A stretch of DNA of 64,000 bases from DASVXQ01 sp046727955 (GTDB lineage Bacteria > Actinomycetota > CALGFH01). The notes under the pieces are model-generated. The model was not told the origin of the DNA and made no database searches. It saw nothing but the letters and a program-made list of their open reading frames with translations. A program made the translations under genes and the position numbers. The stretch is from the NCBI GenBank assembly GCA_046727955.1, contig JBKPDO010000127.1:24870-88869 (forward strand), written 5' to 3'. This document shows positions 24,998-32,940 of the stretch, piece after piece; positions within the stretch are counted from its first letter, which is position 1, and each line of letters starts with the position of its first letter.

Positions 24998-25822
24998 GTG
25001 AGCGGGGACCGCCCGGAGGTGGTGGCGCGGTGGAGCGAGCGGGTCACGCGAGTGCTCGCGCCCAACCCCTCGCTGATGACGCTCGAGGGCACCAACACCT
25101 ACGTGGTGGCGGCACCCGAGGCTCGCGGCGCGGTGGTGATCGACCCGGGACCTCGCGACGAGGAGCACGCCGTCCGGGTGGCCCGGGCGACCGCCGGGCG
25201 GCAGGTCGAGCTGGTGCTGCTCACCCACACTCACGTGGACCACGCCGAGGGCGCGCGCAAGTTCGCCGAGCAGGTCGGCGCGCCGCTGGCCGCGCTCGCC
25301 CCCGGATGGGCCAGCCCGGGCGCGCCCGCCCTGGTAGCAGGGGAGGAGCTGGTCGCCGGCGGGGTCCGGCTGGAGCCGCTGCCGACCCCCGGCCACTCGG
25401 CGGACCACTGCTGCTTCTGGCTCGAAGCGGAGCGCGCCATGTTCACCGGCGACCTCGTCCTCGGGCACGGCAGCACGGTGGTCGAGTGGCCAGACGGAGA
25501 CATGGCGTCCTACCTCGACTCGCTCGAGGCCGTGCGCCGCTTCGCGCCAGCACGCCTCTACCCGGGCCACGGCCCGACGGTCACCGAGCCGGCCTCCAAG
25601 CTCCGCGAGTACGTCGAGCACCGGCTCGAGCGCGAGTCGCAGGTGCTGGCGGCGCTGGCCGCCGGTGACCGCGCACCGGCCGAGATCGTCGGCCGGGTCT
25701 ACGCCGACGTGGACCCGGTGCTGCATCCCGCCGCCGAGCTGTCCGTGCGCGCGCACCTGGCCAAGCTGGTCCGCGAGGGCAGGGTGCTGGAGCGGGACGG
25801 CTGGTTCGCGCCGGCGAGCTGA
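24998..25822 (+). CDS. MBL-fold metallo-hydrolase (LACTB2-like)
   Basis: A 274-aa metallo-beta-lactamase-fold hydrolase. Zinc motifs: THTHVDHAEGA (HxHxDH), PTPGHSADHCC, FTGDLVLG and LYPGHGP. The C-terminal winged-helix region (LAAGDRAPAEIVGRVYADVD) places it with LACTB2/Rv3677c-type enzymes, which include RNA-cleaving members. The GTG start is preceded by AGAGGAG. It is convergent with the AIR-synthase-like gene, 8 bases apart. Confidence 0.87.
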   Translation: MSGDRPEVVARWSERVTRVLAPNPSLMTLEGTNTYVVAAPEARGAVVIDPGPRDEEHAVRVARATAGRQVELVLLTHTHVDHAEGARKFAEQVGAPLAALAPGWASPGAPALVAGEELVAGGVRLEPLPTPGHSADHCCFWLEAERAMFTGDLVLGHGSTVVEWPDGDMASYLDSLEAVRRFAPARLYPGHGPTVTEPASKLREYVEHRLERESQVLAALAAGDRAPAEIVGRVYADVDPVLHPAAELSVRAHLAKLVREGRVLERDGWFAPAS

Positions 25823-25830
25823 GGGGGCGG

Positions 25831-26886
25831 CTACGCCGAGTCGGCGGCCCAGCGGCCGAAGGCGGCCCAGAAGGGGTCGATCCCTGGGTGCTCGAGGGGG
25901 CGGTCCTGGCCCCGGTCGACCAGGACGGTGCCGTAGGAGGCATCCGTCACCTCGCCGACCGCGGCTGCCCGAATGCCCGCTCTGCTCAGCGCGCCGAGGA
26001 ACCCGTCGGCATGCTCGGGCCGCACGGTCGCGACCAGCGTGCCCTCCGAGATCGAGCTGTACGGGTCGATGCCGACGTGGTCGCAGACTACCCTCACCTC
26101 GGGGCGCAGCGGGATCGCGTCGAGATAGACGCGCAGGCCGACCTGGGAGGCGGCGGCCAGCTCCGCCAGGGCGCCGAGCACACCGCCCTCGGTGGCGTCG
26201 TGCATCGCGGTGACCCCGCGCTCGCGCAGCCCGTAGGTGGCGGCCACCCGCGCCTCCGGCACAACCGTCATCTGCTCGAACAGGCGGTCGGCGGCAGCGG
26301 TGATCTCCGCGCCGACGCCCTTTGCCAAGCGGTCGGGGAAGGTGGCCGCGAACAGCGCTGTCGCCTCGATGGCGGCGCCCTTGGTCACCACCACGCTGTC
26401 GCCGGGCCGCGCCATAGTGGGCGTGACGAAGGAGCTCTCCGGGCCGACGGCGGCGCAGGTGGCGCCCCCGACCATGGGCCAGTTGCAACCGTCGTAGCGG
26501 GCGGTGTGCCCGGTGACCACGGCCAAGCCGAGATCCTCGCAGGCGCGCGAGTAGGCCGTCCACAGCGCCGCGAGGTCGTCCTCGGCGATGTCGGCGGGGA
26601 GGTTCAGGTCCACCGCCATCCAGCGGAGCTGCAGACCGCTGGTGGCGGCGTCCGACGCGAGGATGTGGACAGCGAACCAGGCCGCCCGCTCCCAGCCGTA
26701 GCCGGGCACCACGAACACCGGGTCGGTGGTGAGGGCCATGGCGATCCCCGGGGCGATCCGCAGGACGCCGACGTCCACGCCGTGCTGCGGTCCCACCAGT
26801 ACGTCGCGGTCCTGGGCGCCGAGACGCCCCAGTATAACGTCAGAGAACACGGTCGAGCTGACCTTGCCGGTGCTCTGCTCGGTCAT
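25831..26886 (-). CDS. AIR-synthase-related protein (HypE/ThiL/SelD superfamily)
   Basis: A 351-aa ATP-binding protein of the PurM-like superfamily. TDPVFVVPGYGWERAAWFAV, GDSVVVTKGAAIEATALFAA and MHDATEGGVLGALAELA match the two AIRS domains. It lacks the SelD N-terminal GCGCK-type Cys/Sec active site, so it is not an ordinary selenophosphate synthetase despite lying near selA/selB. It also lacks the C-terminal cysteine of classical HypE. It is closest to uncharacterised HypE-like proteins. The ATG at 26886 is chosen by conservation of the N-terminal region. It follows the glycosyltransferase by 23 bases on the same strand. Confidence 0.75.
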   Translation of the reverse strand: MTEQSTGKVSSTVFSDVILGRLGAQDRDVLVGPQHGVDVGVLRIAPGIAMALTTDPVFVVPGYGWERAAWFAVHILASDAATSGLQLRWMAVDLNLPADIAEDDLAALWTAYSRACEDLGLAVVTGHTARYDGCNWPMVGGATCAAVGPESSFVTPTMARPGDSVVVTKGAAIEATALFAATFPDRLAKGVGAEITAAADRLFEQMTVVPEARVAATYGLRERGVTAMHDATEGGVLGALAELAAASQVGLRVYLDAIPLRPEVRVVCDHVGIDPYSSISEGTLVATVRPEHADGFLGALSRAGIRAAAVGEVTDASYGTVLVDRGQDRPLEHPGIDPFWAAFGRWAADSA

Positions 26887-26909
26887 GTGGTTCAAGGTCT
26901 CCTTCGCAC

Positions 26910-28112
26910 TCAAGCCCCGCGCGGGGAGCCTATCTGCTTCGCGCGGCCGAGCGCCTCGCGATAGACGGCCGCGTAGGCGCGGGCGGCGGCGCGGGTGCCG
27001 AAGCGCGCGGCGGCGGCGCGGCGACCGGCCTGGGCGCGCTCGGCCGCGAGAGCGGGGTGCTCGACGATCTCCTCGACCACCCGGGCCAGCGCGGATGGCT
27101 CGCCGGCCGCGAAGGTCCAGCCGGTGTCCCCGTCGGCGATCACGTCGAGCAGCCCCCCGGCGGCGGCGGCGATCACCGGAGCGCACGAGAACTGGCCCTC
27201 GACCGCGACCAGGCCGAGCCCCTCGTCGCTTGAGGGCACCAGCAGCGCGGCCGCCTGCCGGTAGCGGTCCGCCAGCGCCTCCTGCGGCAGCCGCGCCTCC
27301 CAGCGCACGCGGCTGGCCACGCCGAGCTCCTGGGCGAGCCGGCGCAGGTCGCTCTCGAGCGGGCCGCTGCCGACCACGCGCAGCGGCAGCTCGGCGGCGG
27401 CGCCGCGCAGCTCGGCCAGCGCCCGCAGGGCGAGGTCGGCGCGCTTCTGACGATCGAGCCGGCCGACGAAGAGCAGCTCGGTGCGGGGCGCCCCGTTGCC
27501 GGGCGAGAAGAGGCGCTCGTCAACAGGCATAGGGGCGACCCGGATGCGCTCGGCGCACGCTGGCGCGATCGCTGCGGCCTCGTCGCGGAGCCAGGTCGAG
27601 ACGGCGGTGACGGCGGCGGAGGCGCGCAGCACCCTGGCGCAGGCGGCGCGGGCGGCCGGCCGCGAGCGGGCGAGCCGCAGGTCGGTGCCGTGGAGGGTCG
27701 TCACCAGGGGCCGGCGGCCGGCGGCCAGGGCCTGCACGCCACCGGGGAACCACCAGTGGGCGTGGACCAGGTCCGCCCCGGCCGCGGCCCGGCGCAGCGT
27801 CAGGCTGCCCGCGGCAAGCAGGCCGGCGAGCGCGAGCGCGCCGGCCGGGCTGGCGGCGCGATCGTGCATGGTGCCGCTGTAGGCGAGCGTCTCGGCCCGG
27901 CGCGGCGCGTAGCGGTAGCGCCGCACCGCCACCCCGCGCAGCCGGTCCCTGGCTGGAAGGCCTGGCGCGGCGGGCGCCACCGCCTGGACCTCGACGCCCT
28001 CGTCCTCGAGCGCCGCGGCCAGTCCCAGCAGGAAGCCGCCGGGCAGATCGTCGGAGTGGCGAGGGAAGGCGTGCGCCGCGAACACGACTCGCAGCCTGGG
28101 TTCCTCGGTCAT
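26910..28112 (-). CDS. Glycosyltransferase family 4 protein
   Basis: A 400-aa GT-B glycosyltransferase. N-terminal AHAFPRHSDDLPGGFLLGLA, mid-protein VTTLHGTDLRLA, and the C-terminal nucleotide-sugar half with LLFVGRLDRQKRADLALRAL and LVPSSDEGLGLVAVEGQFSC. The EGLGLVAVE segment corresponds to the catalytic EX7E motif. The acceptor and sugar donor are unknown. The gene is divergent from the LLM oxidoreductase with about 100 bases between starts and probably cotranscribed with the AIR-synthase-like gene. Confidence 0.87.
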   Translation of the reverse strand: MTEEPRLRVVFAAHAFPRHSDDLPGGFLLGLAAALEDEGVEVQAVAPAAPGLPARDRLRGVAVRRYRYAPRRAETLAYSGTMHDRAASPAGALALAGLLAAGSLTLRRAAAGADLVHAHWWFPGGVQALAAGRRPLVTTLHGTDLRLARSRPAARAACARVLRASAAVTAVSTWLRDEAAAIAPACAERIRVAPMPVDERLFSPGNGAPRTELLFVGRLDRQKRADLALRALAELRGAAAELPLRVVGSGPLESDLRRLAQELGVASRVRWEARLPQEALADRYRQAAALLVPSSDEGLGLVAVEGQFSCAPVIAAAAGGLLDVIADGDTGWTFAAGEPSALARVVEEIVEHPALAAERAQAGRRAAAARFGTRAAARAYAAVYREALGRAKQIGSPRGA

Positions 28113-28215
28113 GGCGCAGATGCTACCGCGCGACGCGCCTGCTCTATTGTTTGCTCATCGGTTCGGGGTCGTGGGAGGCGAGCCGCGGAAATCCGGCACT
28201 GACCAGGAGGTGGGC

Positions 28216-29166
28216 ATGCGGATCTGCCTGATGATCGAGGGCCAGGAGGACGTGACCTGGGCGCAGTGGCTCGGGCTGGCGGGCGCCTGCGAGCAGCACG
28301 GGCTCGAAGGGCTGTTCCGCTCCGACCACTACCTGTCGGTCTTCGGCCGGCGCGAGCGTGGCTCGCTCGACGCCTGGGCCACGCTGGCGGGCCTGGCCGC
28401 CCGGACCAGCCGCATCCGGCTCGGCACCCTGGTGTCGCCGGCCACCTTCCGGCACCCCTCGGTCCTCGCCAAGATGGTCGCCACCGTCGACCACATCTCC
28501 GGCGGCCGCGTCGAGCTGGGACTCGGCGCCGGCTGGCACCAGGACGAGCACACCGCCTACGGCTTCGATATGCCACCGACCGGCCAGCGCATGTCGCTGC
28601 TCGCGGAGCAGCTGGAGATCGTCAACCGCGAGTGGAGCGACGGGGCTTTCGACTTCGACGGCAAGTTCTACCGCCTGGTCGGCCTGGACGCGTTGCCCAA
28701 GCCGGTACAGCGCCCGCGCCCCAACTTGATCGTCGGCGGCGGCGCTGGCGGGCGCAGCACGGCCCTGGCCGCACGCTGGGCCGACGAGTACAACACCTTG
28801 ACGGCCGATCCCGACGAGTGCCGGCGACGGCGCCAGCGCGTGGAGGCGGCCTGGACCCAGGCAGGGCGCGACCTTGGCACGCTGTCCTTCTCGGTGATGA
28901 CCGGCTGCGTCGTCGGCCACGACCGCCCGGAACTGCTCGACCGGGTACGTCGCCTGATGGCGCGCACCGGCCGCACCGGCAGCCCGGAGGAGCTGGTGGA
29001 CAACCCCGGGCACGGGATCATCGGCACCACCGAGCAGGTGGTGGAGCAGCTCCGCGCCCTTGAAGCGGCCGGGGCGCAGCGCGTCATGCTCCAGCACCTG
29101 GTGCACGACGACCTCGACATGGTGGCGGTCATCGGCGAGGCGCTGGTGCCGGCCCTGGCAGGCTGA
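28216..29166 (+). CDS. LLM-class oxidoreductase, probably F420-dependent
   Basis: A 316-aa luciferase-like TIM-barrel oxidoreductase. Features are LEGLFRSDHYLSVFG, RIRLGTLVSPATFRHPSVLA, GRVELGLGAGWHQDEHTAYG and PNLIVGGGAGGRSTALAARW. The pattern and length match actinobacterial F420-dependent members rather than FMN-dependent monooxygenases; the substrate is unknown. The ATG at 28216 (MRICLMIEG) has CCAGGAGG upstream; an in-frame GTG two codons earlier is an alternative. Confidence 0.85.
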   Translation: MRICLMIEGQEDVTWAQWLGLAGACEQHGLEGLFRSDHYLSVFGRRERGSLDAWATLAGLAARTSRIRLGTLVSPATFRHPSVLAKMVATVDHISGGRVELGLGAGWHQDEHTAYGFDMPPTGQRMSLLAEQLEIVNREWSDGAFDFDGKFYRLVGLDALPKPVQRPRPNLIVGGGAGGRSTALAARWADEYNTLTADPDECRRRRQRVEAAWTQAGRDLGTLSFSVMTGCVVGHDRPELLDRVRRLMARTGRTGSPEELVDNPGHGIIGTTEQVVEQLRALEAAGAQRVMLQHLVHDDLDMVAVIGEALVPALAG

Positions 29167-29178
29167 CCGCCGCCAGCG

Positions 29179-29300
29179 ACCATGGCACAGGCGCTCTTGG
29201 GGGGCCGTGGGGGGAGCGGGCTCCCCACACATGGATAGACCTGCCCGGCGCGCGAAGCGCGCGCCGTGGGGGGAACGAGCTCCCCCCACATGGATCGGGG
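29179..29300 (+). repeat. Dispersed palindromic repeat, modules A-B-C-B
   Basis: Module A (CCATGGCACAGGCGCTCTTGG) is followed by B (palindrome GGGGGGAGCGGGCTCCCC, ending ACATGGAT), a short linker, C (GGCGCGCGAAGCGCGCGCC) and a second B. It occupies the gap between the convergent LLM and AbiEii genes and ends 1 base before the AbiEii stop, where it probably serves as a two-way terminator. Confidence 0.92.
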
Positions 29301-29301
29301 A

Positions 29302-30195
29302 CTACGGGTTCTCACGACGGGCTGCGAGCGTCCGTCCCCAAAATGACCGTAACCGCACCATCGCCTCGTCAAGCATCGCCGGAGCAAGATCCAGCTCCTC
29401 CGCCAGGGTGGCGTAGCGCTCCGCCCAGTCGGCCGGCGGGTCCGGCAGGCTTACCGGCACCTCATGGGTGGCGCGGGCCGCGAACACGTGCTCGACCGTC
29501 GCGAGCAGCCCCGCCGAAGGGGCGAGGCCATCGCCCACCAGCAGCAGGAGATCCGGCAGGTCCTTGACGCGGCTGTTCGGCCGGTCCCGCCACGGGCGGG
29601 TGAAGGCGTGCAGCTTCTCCGCGAAGTGCTGGGCCGGGTCGACCGTCTCGACCTCGTGGTCGGGGAAGCCGGCGAAGGCGAGGACGCTGTGGAGCCGCAC
29701 CCGGTCGGTGGCGGAGATCTCCTCGGCGCGGGCGACCACGTCGAGGCGGACCGCCGCGAAGGTGCGGCCGTCGAGGCGCGCGTCGACCGGCAACCGCCAG
29801 CCGGGCCGGCCCGCCTCGTCGACGTCGATCGCTCTGGCCGCGCCGATGCGGAACTCGAAGCCGTCCCTTTCCGGGTCGTCCGCCAGCGCCTCGATCAGGC
29901 GCTCGCGTACCGACTCGCCGTGGTAGGGCTCCCCCGACTCCTCCGGCTCGGCCCTCTGCCGAAGGACGAGGTCCAGGTCCCGGGTGGTGCGGGCGCGGCC
30001 CCCCAGACGCAGCTCCAGCGCCATCCCGCCCTTCAGGACCCACTGGCCGGGCATGGCGTGCTCGAGGCGGATCAACAGCCGCTCGAACACCGCCCGGCGG
30101 CGCAGGCGGTCGAAGTCGACCGCGGCGGCCAGACCCTGCGACTGCAGGCGCGCCTCCAGGGCGGCCCGCAGCGCGCCAGGGGTCGCGTACCGCAT
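29302..30195 (-). CDS. AbiEii-like nucleotidyltransferase toxin
   Basis: A 297-aa nucleotidyltransferase of the AbiEii/AbiGii toxin family. The signature WVLKGGMALELRLGGRARTT and TRDLDLVLR carry the GG...DxD catalytic residues. EKLHAFTRPWRDRPNSRVKDLPDLLLL is the family's C-terminal conserved block. AbiEii blocks phage spread by adding nucleotides to cellular RNA, and AbiEi represses the operon. The start ATG overlaps the AbiEi stop by one base (TGATG). Confidence 0.9.
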   Translation of the reverse strand: MRYATPGALRAALEARLQSQGLAAAVDFDRLRRRAVFERLLIRLEHAMPGQWVLKGGMALELRLGGRARTTRDLDLVLRQRAEPEESGEPYHGESVRERLIEALADDPERDGFEFRIGAARAIDVDEAGRPGWRLPVDARLDGRTFAAVRLDVVARAEEISATDRVRLHSVLAFAGFPDHEVETVDPAQHFAEKLHAFTRPWRDRPNSRVKDLPDLLLLVGDGLAPSAGLLATVEHVFAARATHEVPVSLPDPPADWAERYATLAEELDLAPAMLDEAMVRLRSFWGRTLAARRENP

Positions 30196-30797
30196 CACCT
30201 TTCCCCTTGGAAGTTGAGCGCCCGCTCGATGCGGAGCGCGGCCCTGGGCCCGAGCTGGTCCGCGCGGGCGAGCAGGGAGGTCCGGGTGAGCAGGCCCTGC
30301 TCCAGCGCATCTTCGGTCGCCCCGGCCAGAAGGTCCAGTTCGAGGTCGCCGGCGGCGACGTCGAGCAGCGAGCGAAGCGGCGTGGTGACGCGGAAGCCCT
30401 CCTGCTCGCGGACGTCGGTGGCCGGCAGCTCGGCGCGGTGCAGCACCACGCCGCGTGGCACGCGCTGACGGAAGCCGGGGGGCACGGTGAGATCGATGCG
30501 GGCGGGGTTCACGTCGCCCAGCTCGTGCACGGACAGGGCCGACTCGTGGGAGACGGCCGCGCGGCCGCGGCTCCACAGCGCCAGGCGCACCAGGTCCTCA
30601 CGGCGCCCGGGGGGCCACTCCGGTAGGCGGAAGATGCCCCGGCCTACCTTGAGCCAGTTGCCCCGGTCGGCGTTCTGCTTCTGCGCCTGGTACGAGTAAC
30701 CCGCGTCCAGGGCCTGGGCGGCGCTGAAGTAGCCGGACTGGGCCTCGGCCACCGCGACGAGGCGGCGGCGGAGCGCACGCCGGTCCTTGACGATCAT
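30195..30797 (-). CDS. AbiEi-like antitoxin (type IV toxin-antitoxin)
   Basis: A 200-aa protein with an N-terminal winged-helix (GYFSAAQALDAGYSYQAQKQ) and a C-terminal AbiEi domain (RVTTPLRSLLDVAAGDLELD). In the AbiE family this protein binds inverted repeats in its promoter and limits the toxin without forming a stable complex. It is the first gene of the pair and is coupled to AbiEii. The region upstream (30798-30933) is notably AT-rich and is shared with the divergent MarR gene. Confidence 0.87.
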   Translation of the reverse strand: MIVKDRRALRRRLVAVAEAQSGYFSAAQALDAGYSYQAQKQNADRGNWLKVGRGIFRLPEWPPGRREDLVRLALWSRGRAAVSHESALSVHELGDVNPARIDLTVPPGFRQRVPRGVVLHRAELPATDVREQEGFRVTTPLRSLLDVAAGDLELDLLAGATEDALEQGLLTRTSLLARADQLGPRAALRIERALNFQGER

Positions 30798-30849
30798 TGC
30801 GCGATCCTACACTTTACGTTTAGTTCTTTGTACGCAGTACCACATGAAA

Positions 30850-30866
30850 CTCAACGTCTTGTTGAG
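30850..30866. promoter_or_regulatory. Inverted repeat operator, probable MarR or AbiEi site
   Basis: CTCAAC-GTCTT-GTTGAG is a perfect 6-bp inverted repeat. Its right arm overlaps the -35 of the candidate marR promoter. It lies in the shared region between abiEi and marR, so either regulator could bind it. Confidence 0.5.
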
Positions 30867-30888
30867 CGCGGTGTCGGGGTGCTATCCT
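30859..30888 (+). promoter_or_regulatory. Candidate marR promoter
   Basis: TTGTTG (30859-30864) and TATCCT (30883-30888) are separated by 18 bases. A 10-bp palindrome GCTAATTAGC follows at 30908-30917, just before the ribosome-binding site. Confidence 0.45.
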
Positions 30889-30933
30889 TGCCAAGATAGT
30901 TCGCATCGCTAATTAGCTTCTCGAAGGATTGTC

Positions 30934-31419
30934 ATGCCGCCTGCCGCTCCACCCGCACCCGTCGAGGTCGACCGTGAGCTGGTCGACCGTGAGCTGGTCG
31001 ACCGTGAGCTGGTGGTGCGCCTGCGCCTGGCGGTCGGCCGCCTGGCCCGCCGGCTCCGCCAGGAGGCGGAAGGTGAGATCACCGCCTCGCAGTTCTCCGC
31101 GCTCGCCAGCATCAACCGGCTCGGCCCCATTACGCTGGGCAAGCTCGCCTCGGTCGAGCGCCTGCGCCCGCCAACCGTGACCCGCATCGCCGCCGCCCTA
31201 GAGGAGGCCGGCCTGGTGGTCAGGCGCACTGACACCGGCGACCGCCGCGTGGCGCGGGTCGAGGCCACCCCCCTCGGCCGGGATCTGCTGGAGCGCATCC
31301 GGACCAGGAAGGACGCCTACCTCGCCGCACACCTGGCCGCGCTCGCCCCCGAGCAGCTCGCCGTGCTCCGCGACGCCACCGCGGTTCTCGAGCAGCTGCT
31401 GGAGGAGGAGCGCCCGTGA
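30934..31419 (+). CDS. MarR-family transcriptional regulator
   Basis: A 161-aa MarR regulator with a winged helix: ITLGKLASVERLRPPTVTRI (recognition helix) and LVVRRTDTGDRRVARVEATP (wing). The N-terminus contains a 15-bp DNA repeat giving VDREL three times, probably disordered. AAGGA lies upstream of the ATG at 30934. It overlaps the MFS transporter start (GTGA) and probably controls it, as in many MarR-exporter pairs. Confidence 0.9.
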   Translation: MPPAAPPAPVEVDRELVDRELVDRELVVRLRLAVGRLARRLRQEAEGEITASQFSALASINRLGPITLGKLASVERLRPPTVTRIAAALEEAGLVVRRTDTGDRRVARVEATPLGRDLLERIRTRKDAYLAAHLAALAPEQLAVLRDATAVLEQLLEEERP

Positions 31420-32711
31420 CCCTGGTCGAGCTGGCCACACAACGAACCTTCCGCTCGCTCCGGATCCGCAACTACCGCCTCTTCTTCTTCGGCCAGCTGG
31501 TGTCGGTGAGTGGCACCTGGATGCAGCAGCTCGCACAGGACTGGCTGGTACTGCGGCTGACCGACCGCCCCCTCCCGGTGGGCATCACCACCGCGCTGCA
31601 GTTCGCGCCGGTCCTGCTGCTCGGCATCTGGGGCGGGCTGGTGGCGGACCGGCTCGACAAGCGGCGGCTGCTGCTGGCGACCCAGGCCGTGATGGGGGCG
31701 CTTGCCCTGGCGCTGGGCGTCCTCACGCTGACCGGCACGGTGCAGTTGTGGATGATCTACCTGCTCGCGCTGCTGCTCGGCTGCGCCACCTCGTTCGACA
31801 TGCCGGCGCGCCAGGCGTTCGTGACCGAGATGGTGGGGTCTGACCACCTCGCCAACGCGGTCGGGCTGAACAGCGCGGTGTTCAACTCTGGACGGATCAT
31901 CGGGCCGGCCGTCGCCGGCGTGCTCATCGGCGTGGCGGGCCTTGCCCCGGCCTTTCTGATCAACGCCTTCTCGTACCTGGCGGTCATCTCGAGCCTGCTG
32001 CTGATGCGCCCTGGCGAGCTGCACCGGCAGCCGGCGGTCCAGCGCACCCGCGGGCAGGTGCGCGACGGGCTGCGCTATGCCTGGGCGACGCCGACGCTGC
32101 GCTCGACGCTGCTGCTGATGGGCGTGGTGGCAACGCTCGGCCTGAATTTCCGGGTGGCGCTGCCGCTGCTGGCGCGCTTCACTTTTCACGGCGGGCCGAG
32201 CCTGTACGGCCTGCTCGCCTCGATGATCGCCTGCGGCTCGGTGGTGGGCGCGCTCACCACGGCGAGCCGGGCCCGCCCGACGCGCGGCCTGCTGCTCTGG
32301 TCGATGACGGTCTTCGGTGTGACCTCGCTGCTGGTGGCGATAGCGGGAAGCCCGCTGCTGGCGGCGATCGTGCTGGTGCCGCTCGGCTTCTCGAGCATCG
32401 CCTGGATGTCGACGGCCAACAGCACAGTCCAGCTTGGCTCGGCGCCGGAGATGCGCGGCCGGGTGATGTCCCTGTACGGGCTGCTGTTTCTCGGTTCGAC
32501 GCCCCTCGGCGCGATGCTGGTCGGGTGGCTCTCTGAGCACTACGGGCCCCGCTCGAGCATGGTCATGGGCGGTGTGTCCAGCCTGCTCGCGGTCGGCGTG
32601 GCGGCGCTGGCCGACCTCCGCGCCCGCCGCCGAGGGAGGGCCAGCGCGCCCGCCGCAACCACTGCCGCCGGGTCCGTGACCGCCGCCGCCGGGTCCGACG
32701 AGGCCGCCTGA
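31416..32711 (+). CDS. MFS transporter (EntS/DHA3-like)
   Basis: A 431-aa major facilitator protein with about 10-12 membrane helices. The start FRSLRIRNYRLFFFGQLVSV and WMQQLAQDWLVLRLTDRP are typical of the DHA3/enterobactin-exporter-like branch; GGLVADRLDKRRLLLATQ is the MFS motif A loop. The C-terminal 30 residues are Ala/Thr/Gly repeats. It is likely a small-molecule exporter under MarR control; the substrate is unknown. Confidence 0.88.
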   Translation: MTLVELATQRTFRSLRIRNYRLFFFGQLVSVSGTWMQQLAQDWLVLRLTDRPLPVGITTALQFAPVLLLGIWGGLVADRLDKRRLLLATQAVMGALALALGVLTLTGTVQLWMIYLLALLLGCATSFDMPARQAFVTEMVGSDHLANAVGLNSAVFNSGRIIGPAVAGVLIGVAGLAPAFLINAFSYLAVISSLLLMRPGELHRQPAVQRTRGQVRDGLRYAWATPTLRSTLLLMGVVATLGLNFRVALPLLARFTFHGGPSLYGLLASMIACGSVVGALTTASRARPTRGLLLWSMTVFGVTSLLVAIAGSPLLAAIVLVPLGFSSIAWMSTANSTVQLGSAPEMRGRVMSLYGLLFLGSTPLGAMLVGWLSEHYGPRSSMVMGGVSSLLAVGVAALADLRARRRGRASAPAATTAAGSVTAAAGSDEAA

Positions 32712-32742
32712 GCGGGCGGGCGGCGTCCCCCGCCTGTCGAGG

Positions 32743-32939
32743 GCCTGTTTGCAAATGGACACTGTGCCCCGGCGAACCCGCCCCATGGCGCTGCTCACCC
32801 GTGACCCGGGGATCCAGCCGAGGTTCCCGATGGGGGGGTTCGGGGGCCGGAGGGGTCCGGGGAACCCCAAGGGGGTGCCCCGGTGGGTCGGGTCCCGGTG
32901 GATCGCCCCGCCTCGGACTCCCCCCGAATGCAAACAGGC
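32743..32939. mobile_element. Possible MITE: 197-bp segment with inverted ends
   Basis: GCCTGTTTGCA (32743-32753) and its perfect complement TGCAAACAGGC (32929-32939) bound a non-coding GC-rich segment. The right end abuts the SMC stop codon at 32941. No target-site duplication is evident. It may instead be a long stem bounding the 3' ends of two convergent genes. Confidence 0.45.
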
Positions 32940-32940
32940 T

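Noticed and set aside
25831..26886. selD
   Set aside because: It lacks the GCGCK-type Cys/Sec motif; only the superfamily fold is shared.
32712..32940. jetD gene downstream of the SMC gene
   Set aside because: The region is about 230 bases of GC-rich non-coding DNA followed by the convergent MFS gene.
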